Below, one piece after another: positions 8,813 to 19,303 of a stretch of DNA of 31,747 bases (the first letter of the stretch is position 1; each line of letters starts with the position of its first letter). The stretch is taken from the NCBI GenBank assembly GCA_036897095.1, contig JAYMSP010001470.1:1-31747 (forward strand), written 5' to 3'. The translations under genes were made by a program, and so were the position numbers. Under the pieces are notes generated by a model that saw only the letters and a list, made by a program, of their open reading frames with translations, did not search any database and was not told the origin of the DNA. The DNA is from Plantago elongata. Taxonomy: Eukaryota; Streptophyta; Magnoliopsida; Lamiales; Plantaginaceae.

Positions 8813-11800
8813 GGTCACATTGATTTGTTGAAATAATTTATAGGAGAGTTGGAGTTTACCAAAGTTAGACTTTTGATATTTATTTTTATTGAAAGAATGT
8901 AACGGATATTAATTTTGATTTTTGATAATGTAAGAATTAATTGTTATTGGGTTACAATATGTGTAAATTGTTATTGCTTGATAACGGATTTTTGAATTTG
9001 AACATTGTCTAAACATGTGAATCTAATTGTGTTGAATCTAGCTATTTGAATTCAATGATTATTTGATCGTAAATTGATTGTTCAGATATTAAATTCAATT
9101 TGTCAACATATGGAATTGTTGGTGAAACATAGTATTATGGGAGAAAAAATGTTTTTTTTCATGGTTTAATCCGAGTTTTCTCATGTATTTCTTCAAAGGT
9201 ATAATTACCAAATCTAACATGGGGAAGGAATTAATTTCAAGCAATTAAAATGTTTATTTATTTTTTGCATATTGAATAATAAATAATGCGAGAATAACTG
9301 CATTAAATATGTTGTACGCAATACTTCACCTGAAGGAGGTGGATCATTTCTTTGAACTATATCTCTCCTCAAAGCATGTCGAGACTTAGCTTTTGAATTT
9401 TGTTATTTTGCCCCGTCTATTAAGTAACATTAAAAAATATAGGTTTCTTGTCAAATGAAAATGTATAAGGCAAATGATTATATTAGCATTAAAAGTACTT
9501 GCATACTTAAGTATCATTACTTGCAATAGTGCATGTAACTGTTTTAACTTCTGGTGATATAAGCTTTCTACCTCGTTTGGCTAGCTTGTGTGGTTTGTCT
9601 AGAATACAAGTCAAACTCGATGGATTTGCTACTGCATTTTTTCTGTGTAAATGGTTGGGTAAAATTTACTTCATGGGGTTCATCCGACCGGAGTGGTTCA
9701 TCCGACCGGAGTGGTTCATTGATGATGCCATGAAAACTATCATCGATATGCTCAACAGATAATACATACTTGCACTCATCGGCCATGAATGATTTTTCAC
9801 TTCCGTTAGTAGTTGGTAATATCTTAATAGTTAAAAGTAAGTTCAAGTACAATATTGGTAAAAATTATGCAAGTTTAAAAAGGGTATAGGCAAATGGTGA
9901 ACTATTACCGTTTGAAACCTGGAGAACTTTCTTTTTTGTTAATTTACTTTGTGTCTCTAAAGGCCTCTTGCCTTTTCTCACCTCTGCACGTCTTATGTTT
10001 GTATCCGCATCTATATATACATTATGAGGAGGAATGTTCTCTTTTCCTAGTCCTGCATCACTTACGGTTATACATAAGCCAATGCATATTTAATTTCATC
10101 ATCAATGTTCACGTCGATGCGCTTTATCAATCTATCATATATAAACATAACAATCACTAATGGTCTAGCTCTACTTAAAATGTTCACAAAGATTGTTTAA
10201 AGCATGATATTAAGTGTGAAAATATCAGTTTGTCTCTTAGATCACTCAATAATGCATTTCTTTAAAAAAGAAAAATGCATGTTTTTTTTCCAAATACTTC
10301 GTAAGATGTTAACTAACAAATTTCCCTCTCACTATAGTTTACTTAACAAAATTTTACTATGGTACCGAGACACATGAATTGAGATTTCAGACTCACATGA
10401 ATTGAGATGGGGTATTACTTACTTGTTATGTAGAACTTTATACATGTTTTATTTTTAAGTGTCTAATAAAATATCTGAGAATTAAAACTATTTCACGTGT
10501 AAAAATAATTAAAAGTATTACATTTACATGTTATTTTATTATTTATTATAATGTTTTATTTAAAATCCGATACCAACCCTAATGTTTCTTAACTATGATT
10601 TCTTCATCGCGGTGGGACTACCACAATACTTGTATCAATGCATGATCATATGACAGTTGTGGAGGCTTTGCACGCTTGCATTTCTTAACTACAAGTGCGG
10701 TGCATGGTTTCCATTTACAAAAATGCAATTGTTACGGTTTACAAAAAAATTACAATTAAATCTGAAACGTATCAAATTCTTCAGACGTACATCTATGATC
10801 CATGCAACCCAACATTTCCCGTTGATCCATTTTCAATAAAACCTTAAAACTATTTCCGTTAAGTATTAATATTGCACAATTTTTTTTTAATATGCTCATT
10901 GTCTTTTTATTTTTAAGTGCTAAGTTTATAAAGTTGAAACTTGGGATTTTAAACACTTAATTTTATCAAAAGTATATTATAGACTTCAAATAACAATATT
11001 ATATGATAATTAAAGGCATACCCAAAGTCATAATTTTAGTGTAAAAAAGAATTATAGTTTCCATCCGTCGAGAAAGTAATAAATCTCCCGGAACAATATT
11101 TAAGATCCATTATATCATTAGCTTTTGCATTATTTTAAAATTTATGGTACCATATTATTTACTACGTAATTAGCTAGCACAAGTCTAGTGAATAATTAGT
11201 CAATAGTCATAATTTAAGTATGCTACTATATACTTCCATAAAGATGATGATCGCATGGGTGGCAGTTTAGATTGAAATGATCAAAATCATACCATAGTTA
11301 AAAGGAAATCTATGTATAGTTGACCAACACCATCTTCAAATTATTTATGACAATCGAAATTTCTAATGATGCTAAGTTGGCAAATTTTAACCGATGAAAA
11401 TGTTCGTTAATTCTGTGGAATTGATGATTTGTCACAAAGAATATTTAAATGATTTTCCTATTAATATGTTATAGATAGATTATATACTCGATCATTAATA
11501 TAATATTCTTAGATATATATTACGATTTTTATTATTAGTAATGTTCTTAATTATTTGAATAATGTTCTCATTTATATGAGTGATGTTATAAATTATGTTG
11601 TTCTTATCTATGTCGGTAATAAATTGTTTGTGTAATGTTTAAAACTATTTTGTAAGATGATAATATTTCTGCCGAGAATGTTGGTTCATTTTATTTTGTA
11701 TGTGAATCTGCTAAATTAACCCGCAAAATATATAATTCAACCTAACAAAACGCAAGATTGATTGTAAATGTGGAAAGTTGCAAAAATCAGTTCGTCTTTT

Positions 11801-12017
11801 TAATCTCTCTAATAAGTTGCTCTCTCCTAAAATTTTAGTGTAGAAACAAATTAACTATTTTAAAAAAAAAAAATTTAAGGGAGTGATTGATAGGGGTGTG
11901 TTTAGGATATTTAATGGTTGATCGCGACGAAACACGTCGTTCGGTACAAAAACGGATTTTGAAACACACTTGCTAGTCCGCCGGGCCTCCGTGCAAAACA
12001 CACTCCATGACGTGTTT
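8813..12017. other. AT-rich spacer without recognised genes
   Basis: All frames contain only short open stretches with no family resemblance that I can name. Apart from the 18-bp tandem repeat at 9679, I see only poly-A/T runs and low-complexity AT sequence. It may be old transposon debris flanking the Helitron. Confidence 0.6.
9679..9719 (+). repeat. 18-bp perfect tandem repeat, two copies
   Basis: The unit TTCATCCGACCGGAGTGG occurs at 9679-9696 and 9697-9714, followed by a partial TTCAT. The unit length is a multiple of three. Open frames cross it on both strands (FIRPEW on the plus strand, EPLRSD on the minus), but neither frame resembles a known protein. Confidence 0.85.
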
Positions 12018-12046
12018 CGGAATCACTCCTCCGATGAGTGATTCCG
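12018..12046. other. Perfect 10-bp hairpin in a local GC-rich island
   Basis: CGGAATCACT (12018-12027) and its exact complement AGTGATTCCG (12037-12046) flank a 9-nt loop. Nearby CGAAACACG (about 11929) and CGTGTTTCG (about 12011) form another inverted pair. The surrounding 11920-12080 is clearly richer in GC than the flanks. It could be the core of a small inverted-repeat element; I cannot assign a family. Confidence 0.5.
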
Positions 12047-12202
12047 TAACACATAATGTGTTTTTCGTGTGCACGCGAATTGTCTACTTTACCCCCAAAT
12101 TTTCAAATGAAATTACATTAGTCACCCTTAAACCCCCAATTTAATTTTCATGCATTTCATTATATACCTTTTTTATTTTTTAAAATAAAAATAATAAAAA
12201 TA

Positions 12203-12410
12203 TTCAAGACCAACCATTTATTCAATACATTACAAATAAAAATTATGATTTTTATTAAAACACAACTATTTAAAAAATTTCAAGACAAACCATTCATTCA
12301 ATACATTCCAAATAAAATTATGATTTTATTTATAAAAACAAAATTATCTTAAAATTTTCAAGACAAACCATTCATTTAATACATTACATTACAAATACAA
12401 ACTATAAAAT
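12203..12410 (+). repeat. Degenerate tandem repeat, three units of about 77 bp
   Basis: Units start at 12203, 12279 and 12357, each beginning TTCAAGAC, then CAACCATT or AAACCATT, then TCAATACATT or a close variant. Differences and small indels are scattered, so the array is old. It is very AT-rich and non-coding. Confidence 0.75.
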
Positions 12411-13110
12411 ATGTTATAAAAAACAGTTACAAAACACATTAACAAACACACATGTTCCGTTTCAACTAAACAACTTGATAACAACTACAAAATTAATGAC
12501 ATTTTAGTCATTTCAGTCATTTCACAATGCAATTGACTAAAACACAACCTCAATCACATTTCATTAATCGTACAAAATAGCTACTTGCATTTCAAAATAT
12601 ATATCAACAACTCTAAAACTGTGAACCAAACATCATGTTTACCGGTCAAACTTACTAAAAAACACTTCCAAACACATATCCAAATCATACATGTGTTTTA
12701 ACCGGATAAATCAAATTCTCTACCAATCGGTCCTAACGAAGTGTATGAAAACAATAATTTAGAAATTAAAATTTAAAATTCGGCAGGTACTCGTGTTGCA
12801 AGTACGTGATTGAATTGAATTTTCCAGAAACAAACTTTGCGGATCTATTACTGGACACGACGACAATTCTTATCTGGGCCGATCGAAAGCCCGTTGTTGA
12901 GCAGCTGTGCCGAACATGTAAACATGGCGTCTTCTTGTCCACCAAGCCAACATAAACACTAAAACTGGAACAATTCAATTCATCACATTTTTTTATCACC
13001 GAATCAAATCACACAAGACTTTCTCCATTTGGTTCCTACTGGTTAGTCCTAAACTCAACAAGTACGTAATCAACATACAAAGGAAAGGAAAGTAAAGAAG
13101 TGATCTATCG

Positions 13111-16100
13111 ATGTCTTTTCTAAAGGGTCTGACCCGTTTCTCCAGGTCCGGTTACACCCGCTACCGACGGGTTTGCTACACTCCACTTCTGCGCAATTAC
13201 TACGACCCGCAAACAACCCATTTACGCTCTCCCTTTCTTGCTTCTCAAGAGGTGAGCTAATGTCAAGTGTTTCTTTTTGCTTTTATGGCTGATTTTGTTT
13301 GTGAGTGGTTATATGTGATTGATGTGGTTTCTGAATTATGTTAGTTAAACAAAGTATAGAGTGGAATGGGAGGATTCTTCTTGGACAGGGGTGTACTTTC
13401 ATTTTAGCTGAATGAGTTCGGGACTGTTTGGCATGGCATTCAAATCGGGCATTTGGCTTGATGAATATTGATTTGGGCCTAAAATACACTTCAAATACAC
13501 CATTTCAATTTCATTCCAAACACAATTTCACCAAAATACATCCAAATACCCATTCAAATTTTATACCAATCAGCCCCGAATTGTTCCTTTGACTTGGAGT
13601 ATGAGATTAGTTTCCATATATTTATGCCTTTTTCCTATAGCAGTGGATAGTGACAATGGCAAATGATTAAACTAGTTCGGACAATCATAATGGTTATTTT
13701 AGGGCGTTTAATTGATAGCATTAGTGATTCTTATATGAGTAAAGTGCATTTTGTTAAAAACGTAGACGTTCTACTTTTTATTGAGAGCATCACTCTGTCT
13801 GTTTTAAGTGCCGAAGGTCTTTTGTGTCCTTGCATTTGCGTCTAAATGAGTGATGGTTGATGTATAAAGATGGGTGGAGGCGTGGAGCTAGTAGTGAATT
13901 CAGAGGTGCGGAATAGTACACATGTTATAATCTAGGTGGGTGAAGTGTTGGAATTTTGAAAGGTCATGAGTTGTGAATTTTAAAATTAGGGGGAGAGGAT
14001 ATCACCACCTGCCTATCTACTCCCCTGTTAAGATTTCATGGAGAGCGGTGTTGCTTGTTCTTGAAATGTTTGATTTTCTGGGCTGCATTTCTTAAATTAT
14101 ACACATTTCATTCTCTGGCGATTAGTAGGCTTTCAGTTGCAGAGAATATGCTTCGATTGCCTTGAATACTATTGGACAAGAAGCCCACTGCCAGAGCTAC
14201 GAAGAGGAGGTTAGTTAGTGTAATTGTTCAGCACACGTACTTTGCGTAATTGTATTCGCTGAAAACATAGTAAGATATTAATTAGTTCCTTTTACATCCC
14301 CCGTTTCTCTGACAGGAGGAAACAGATCCTTTCTCTCTTGTCTCTGATGAATTAGTTGTTATTTCGAATCGCTTGAGATCCATGGTAGCTGTGGAGGTAG
14401 TATTCTGTCACATTCTTTTTCATTTCCCAACGGATCATATGTAATTTTTGGTGATTTAGAAAAGTTTCATGCCTTAAAACAGGTGCCGAAGCTAGCCTCT
14501 GCTGCAGAATACTTTTTCAAATTGGGCGTTGAAGGAAAAAGATTTCGGCCCACTGTAAGTTCATTTTTCAATTGAAACTTCTGATGCCATTACTGGCTGA
14601 TCATTCTTGTTCATTATAATATGAATAAGCTGGATTTTTGAGATAGCACGAGCAAAAAGATGCACATTGGGTAATAGGTGCATCATATGCTGTTTGTGGA
14701 TGGAGAGAAATAATAGGGGCGTTGGATCTTTGATGACATAACGCTGTTATGTTGGTTTAGTGCAAAGCTAGGAATCTCTAGCTAGTCTAATTGATCTTTT
14801 CCTCCTCCTTTTTTTTTTTTTTTTAACTCGTAGTAGTAGGGTATATATCTTCTGTATGCTTCTATAATCCTTTTTTTTTTTGTTGTCTGATCACCATGCA
14901 AAAAGAAGATAAGATGCATATTGGTGAGATAGTAAATGAAATTATACTATGTACTGCATCACAGTGTAGGTGCGAATGGGCTTTTGATGATGAAACATGG
15001 TTATAGACTTTCTATGCAATTTTGTCATGACTGATAATGTTTATATTCTAGTTTACAAAAACTTGTGAAAGTCCAAGTTTTTGTAAGAGTCCTACAATAT
15101 TATAATACTAATTGTGCGGTGTTGTATGTTAATTGTGAGGCTGAATCGTTTTGTGTGGGACTCTCAGGAGAGTTTCTCATTCTAGTTTAACCCTGAGTTA
15201 CTGATATAACTTGCAGGTTCTGTTGTTGATGGCAACTGCTGTAAATGTACAAATGGACAGACGACCTCTTGATGCTGAGGTTGGTACGGTGTATACAGAG
15301 CTGCGCTCAAGACAACAAAGTATTGCTGAGATCACAGAGATGATCCATGTTAGTGACATATGTGCCTTCTTGATGCAAACAGTAGCTTCACTATTGACTT
15401 AGGGACCAGAAGCATATCCTACTAGCTGTATAGTTTATTTGTTATTGGAGTACGGTACTTATGCATGAGGCATCCATGTTGGAAACTCCGTTTTTATCCA
15501 TTTTCAAAGTCTGCTTATTAGATCATTTTTGTTTTCTACCCTCCACCCATATAGACAGAGAAATTCTTTTCTTCCCAGAGTCTTGCTTACGTAATTTTTA
15601 AAATCAAAATCTAATGTACTTCTGTATCATGATTATAATCTACAATTTCTCATGTGAAGACATTGAGTGGAGACCAGAATATGCATTTTTTATATTGTGA
15701 GAAGCATGTTAGTTCAATTTTGCCCCATCTTGTGTGCAGATGCACATGTTGGCTGTATCTACTGTGACCTGAACGCTCTGCTGTATAATAGGTTGCTAGC
15801 CTCCTCCATGATGACGTGTTAGATGATGCTGATACGAGGCGGGGAGTTGGTTCACTGAATTTTGTAATGGGAAATAAGGTAAATTATTGTCGTCCTTTAA
15901 ACCCCCACAATGACAAATAAGTTAAATTCATATATCAAATTTGGATGAATATATTGCAGTTAGCTGTATTGGCTGGAGATTTCCTTCTATCTAGAGCTTG
16001 TGTGGCGCTGGCCGCCCTGGAAAACACTGAGGTACTTTTTGTTCCTTGGCATCTTTGGGTGCTTCTCTTAATATTTGCTTCTACTTCTACCTCTGGTAAT

Positions 16101-18111
16101 TGCGATACTGCAAAAAGTATAAAAGAAAACATAATAATTAATAGGATATGTAAATTAGATTTCAAATTAGAATACATATGCCACTTGATTTAGAATCACA
16201 TTACAATGCGAACCGTCACTGGACATGTTACTGCTGCTAACTTTTATCTTGTATGCATGTCTATCCTTGCTGGATTTATATAGGTCGTATCGCTCTTGGC
16301 TACAGTTGTGGAGCATCTGGTTACTGGAGAAACCATGCAAATGACCACTTCATCTGATCAACGTTGCAGGTACATACTACTGTGTTGTGCCATTTGCAAA
16401 AGCTTTGTTCAGCAGTTAATTTTATTTTCTAAATCTTGGGTCATTTTATTGGATCATGCAACTGGGGAAATGTTCAACATAGGTATATCCTTGGAAACTG
16501 TGGGTGTGTGCTATCACTCCATTTAATATCTTGTTATCGAGCAGTCCCATTCTGTCATATCTTGGCAAATGTCTTTTCCCTTTCATGTTTTTTGAAAAAT
16601 ACGATTGTTGTTATCATTCCACTATACGTTTTTTTTTAAAACTTATCTTATTTTACCCTTTCAGTATGGATTACTACATGCAGAAGACTTTCTACAAGAC
16701 AGCCTCATTGATTGCAAACAGCAACAAGGCCATTGCTCTTCTTGCTGGACAAACAGATGAAGTTTCAACAATGGCATTTGATTATGGAAAACATCTGGTC
16801 AGTACTGCATGTGTTGCATTTGGCCTATAAGGTTTATTACCCTTTGTCTCCACTCTGCCTGATCTTCATCTATTTTGAATACATGAGTTTTTTTTCCTCA
16901 GGCTGAACTAAGCAATATGCATCACTTTAATTCTTTAAGGACGACTAAATAGGTCCGTAATCCCAAGTTAGCCAATTGTAAAAGATACACTAAACTTATT
17001 TCACAGCTAGTCTCCATCCCTGGAGAGAGCTATGTCTAAGATATTGAGGGATATATATCTAAGTTTTTCTACATATTGATGGAGTGGGGTGTTATTTGTG
17101 TGTAAATTTGCTGCGGATTGGTGTACAGTGAGCTTTTGTTTATAATTATTTAACATGTTCAGCTTCGTCTTTGGAAGAAAACATGCTTCTTTTACTTGCT
17201 GTGCGACGTGCAGCACATCACTCCATGCCTTTTTCAGTCCAACCCCTTATTATTACCATCTTCATGGTTCATGAAATCCTATGCATGTGTGCTTGCAGGG
17301 TTTGGCTTTTCAGTTAATAGACGATGTACTTGATTTCACCAGCACATCAACTTCCCTTGGAAAGGGCTCTTTATCTGACATTCGCCATGTAATGTTCTTA
17401 GCCTTTTGCTTTCTCATGTTATTGTTCTGATATTACTGATTTCCGTGGTGACTGCCTTCATAATTCTGCTTCGAGATGTGATGCTGAATATGCCCCCAAT
17501 TATTTTTCTGCAGGGGATTATTACTGCTCCTATATTATTTGCTATGGAGGAGTACCCTGAGCTACGATCTGTCTTAAATAAAGGATTCGAAGATCCTGCC
17601 AATGTCGATTTGGTAAGTTTTTGAGTACTCGGTCAAATTTTAAATTTTCTGAACACTTGGAATCATAGTTTATCGACCTAGAACATGTCCTTTATCATGT
17701 CCCCAGATGTGAACTGTGAAGTGATTCCGTCTTTGTAATACACTAATACTGAAAAGTGATCATATGTTTGAAGTCATGAAAGTTTCAGATATTTTAAAGG
17801 GTAACATGTGCGGCTGATTCTTTTATTCATAAATTGCATCAAATTTCTGCGTTTGGTTGCAGAAAACTCTACTGTTAAGTTTTAAGAGGTTCTGACTCAA
17901 AAATGGATTGCGGACTTTTATATAATTGCAGGCTCTGGAATATCTCGTGAAGAGCCGTGGAATTGAGAGGACTAGAGAGCTAGCCGCACAACATGCTAAC
18001 TTTGCCAAAACAGCCATTGATTCATTACCAGAGAATGGCGATGAGGATGTTCAAAGGTCAAGACGAGCACTGGTCGAATTAACACACAGAGTCATCAACA
18101 GAACAAAATAA
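13111..18111 (+). CDS. SPS3: Mitochondrial polyprenyl (solanesyl/geranyl) diphosphate synthase, SPS3/GPPS type, copy 1
   Basis: Twelve exons give 417 aa: 13111-13251, 14129-14209, 14316-14396, 14483-14554, 15217-15348, 15792-15878, 15960-16031, 16284-16369, 16665-16797, 17299-17388, 17514-17612 and 17932-18111. All junction phases agree. The enzyme adds isopentenyl diphosphate units to an allylic starter in trans. The Arabidopsis relative makes the ubiquinone side chain and was first described as a GPP synthase. The first Asp-rich motif DDVLDD is at residues 176-181 and the second, DDVLD, at 303-307. GKRFRPT and GETMQMTTSSD are also present. The N-terminus (MSFLKGLTRFSRSGYTRYRR) is basic without acids, as in a mitochondrial presequence. 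The start is the only ATG upstream of it in frame. An oddity is FTSTSTSLGKG where the family usually has FTGTSASLGKG. Small residues Ala and Ser at -5 and -4 from the first motif favour a long-chain product (inference). Confidence 0.93.
13417..13580. mobile_element. MITE-like element in intron 1 of synthase copy 1
   Basis: The ends are imperfect inverted repeats: TTCGGGACTGTTTGGCAT on the left against TTCGGGGCTGATTGGTAT read inward from the right, with three differences in the first 18 bases. The 164-bp interior is non-coding. Ends beginning GGGnCTGTTTGG are common in PIF/Harbinger- and hAT-type MITEs. I see no clear target-site duplication, so the family is uncertain. The matching intron of copy 2 is only 139 bp and lacks the element. 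Confidence 0.55.
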
Positions 18112-18423
18112 TTTAAAGAGTGGAAATGTTGATATACAATCATTAGGAGTGGTACTGTTTGTTTCTGTCATTCATTCCCTGAGCAATTGCCATAGTCAAT
18201 AATTATAGCACTTGTAAAATGCAGAATAGTAGTATATGTAAAGCTTCTTAGCTTGTAGTGCCACAAAAGAACTGTTATTTAACGAGAAATGTACGAGTGA
18301 TAGGATAGTGTGGTTATATTCTGCTTCTTCGAGCATGACACTGGAAAGATCTTCAAGTACTTGTAACTTGTCTTCATCTCCTTTCTAAGTGGGTAAATAT
18401 ACAATCTTAAAGAAACTGTAACA

Positions 18424-18850
18424 AACTTATTTCTCCTTCATGAAGAATTTCATGATAGTGTTCAAACGCACCAAGCAATCCCCGAGTAGGAACACCTGGA
18501 TCATGGAGCCACAGGCGGTGACAAAGCTTGCCACAACTTGAACACTATCCTCAGTAGGATTGCCAGAAGCAATGTCACCAGCTCAAGTGCAGTGAATTCA
18601 TGAAGCATTAAATCTTACAGCTGCAATTAACTGAGGCTTGTCATTTCGTTCTAATGATCTCTGAAGCTGAATCTGCAATGTAATACACCTCAACAGAAAA
18701 TGCCTGATTTCGGAACTTCGAATTAATGCTGCAAGAACAACGGTTAAACAATCACCTCCAGGTTTTCAGCAAAGATGTCAGGAACTATATTCTGATACTC
18801 TTCTTCATGCCTTGTGCAATGTACAATCCACTTCTTTTCCCTAAAGATGC
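18424..18850 (-). pseudogene. CWC22-like splicing factor fragment (MIF4G region), broken
   Basis: Read on the minus strand, pieces appear in the same order as in the MIF4G domain of CWC22, a spliceosome-associated protein. They are NIVPDIFAENL (near 18790), IQLQRSLERNDKPQLIAAVR (18680-18615), HEFTALELVTLLL (near 18590), NPTEDSVQVVASFVTACGSM (18570-18510), and GLLGAFEHYHEILHEGEI (18490-18435). Several frameshifts separate the pieces. The segment that normally joins AAVKF to the HE-IALEL block is deleted, and no start or long frame exists. It sits between the two synthase copies and is absent from the equivalent place after copy 2. The match is from memory of the family; the collinear order makes it convincing. 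Confidence 0.65.
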
Positions 18851-18991
18851 AGTCTTGCACCAAATTAATCATCTTCGAGACGATCAATTGATCATGCTTT
18901 GATTCGATTCTGATAAAAATGTGAGAGAAGCTCCTGGTGCAATTCACAATCCACCTCTTTTCCCTAAAGATGCAGTCTTGCACCAAATTAA
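18814..18991. repeat. 55-bp direct repeat, two copies, period 123 bp
   Basis: Units at 18814-18868 and 18937-18991 differ at only three positions. Read on the minus strand each contains LVQDCIFREK. The repeat lies at the upstream end of the CWC22-like fragment, so a segment of that pseudogene or its flank was duplicated recently. Confidence 0.85.
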
Positions 18992-19145
18992 CAACGGTTG
19001 CAGTCGTATGAGTTATTTCTTGATCATTCTTTCTGCTAGAGTTACGGTTTTGAGCTTTGAGACACACGACCTTTTTTATGATCAAACATCAAAAAGTGGA
19101 AAGCTATTAGGTTTAGGTTAAATTTTTTAACTTAAAGATGATCCG

Positions 19146-19153
19146 TATATAAA
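19146..19153 (+). promoter_or_regulatory. Candidate TATA box of synthase copy 2
   Basis: TATATAAA lies 151 bases before the ATG at 19304, in the 1.2-kb spacer between the two synthase genes. A transcript starting about 30 bases downstream would have a leader of roughly 125 nt. I see no equally good match close upstream of copy 1. A weak sequence-only call. Confidence 0.35.
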
Positions 19154-19303
19154 CAAATGACTTTCCCAAAACAAATATCTTCAAGACTTCACTTTTATAG
19201 CAACCATCTCCAAAAAATTGGCGACTTTGACTACCAACCCAAGAAACTGAAACTGGGAAACATTCGTAAGCAAAGAGACTGATTAATACAACGTTTGAAT
19301 GAG

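Noticed and set aside
14143..14209. Exon 2 of synthase copy 1 starting at the strong TTGCAG acceptor
   Set aside because: It breaks the frame. The TAG acceptor 14 nt upstream gives AFSCREYASIALNTIGQ, which matches the family and also fits copy 2.
16504..16830. Independent 108-aa gene
   Set aside because: Most of it is intron sequence preceding exon 9 of synthase copy 1. Only the part from 16665 is coding.
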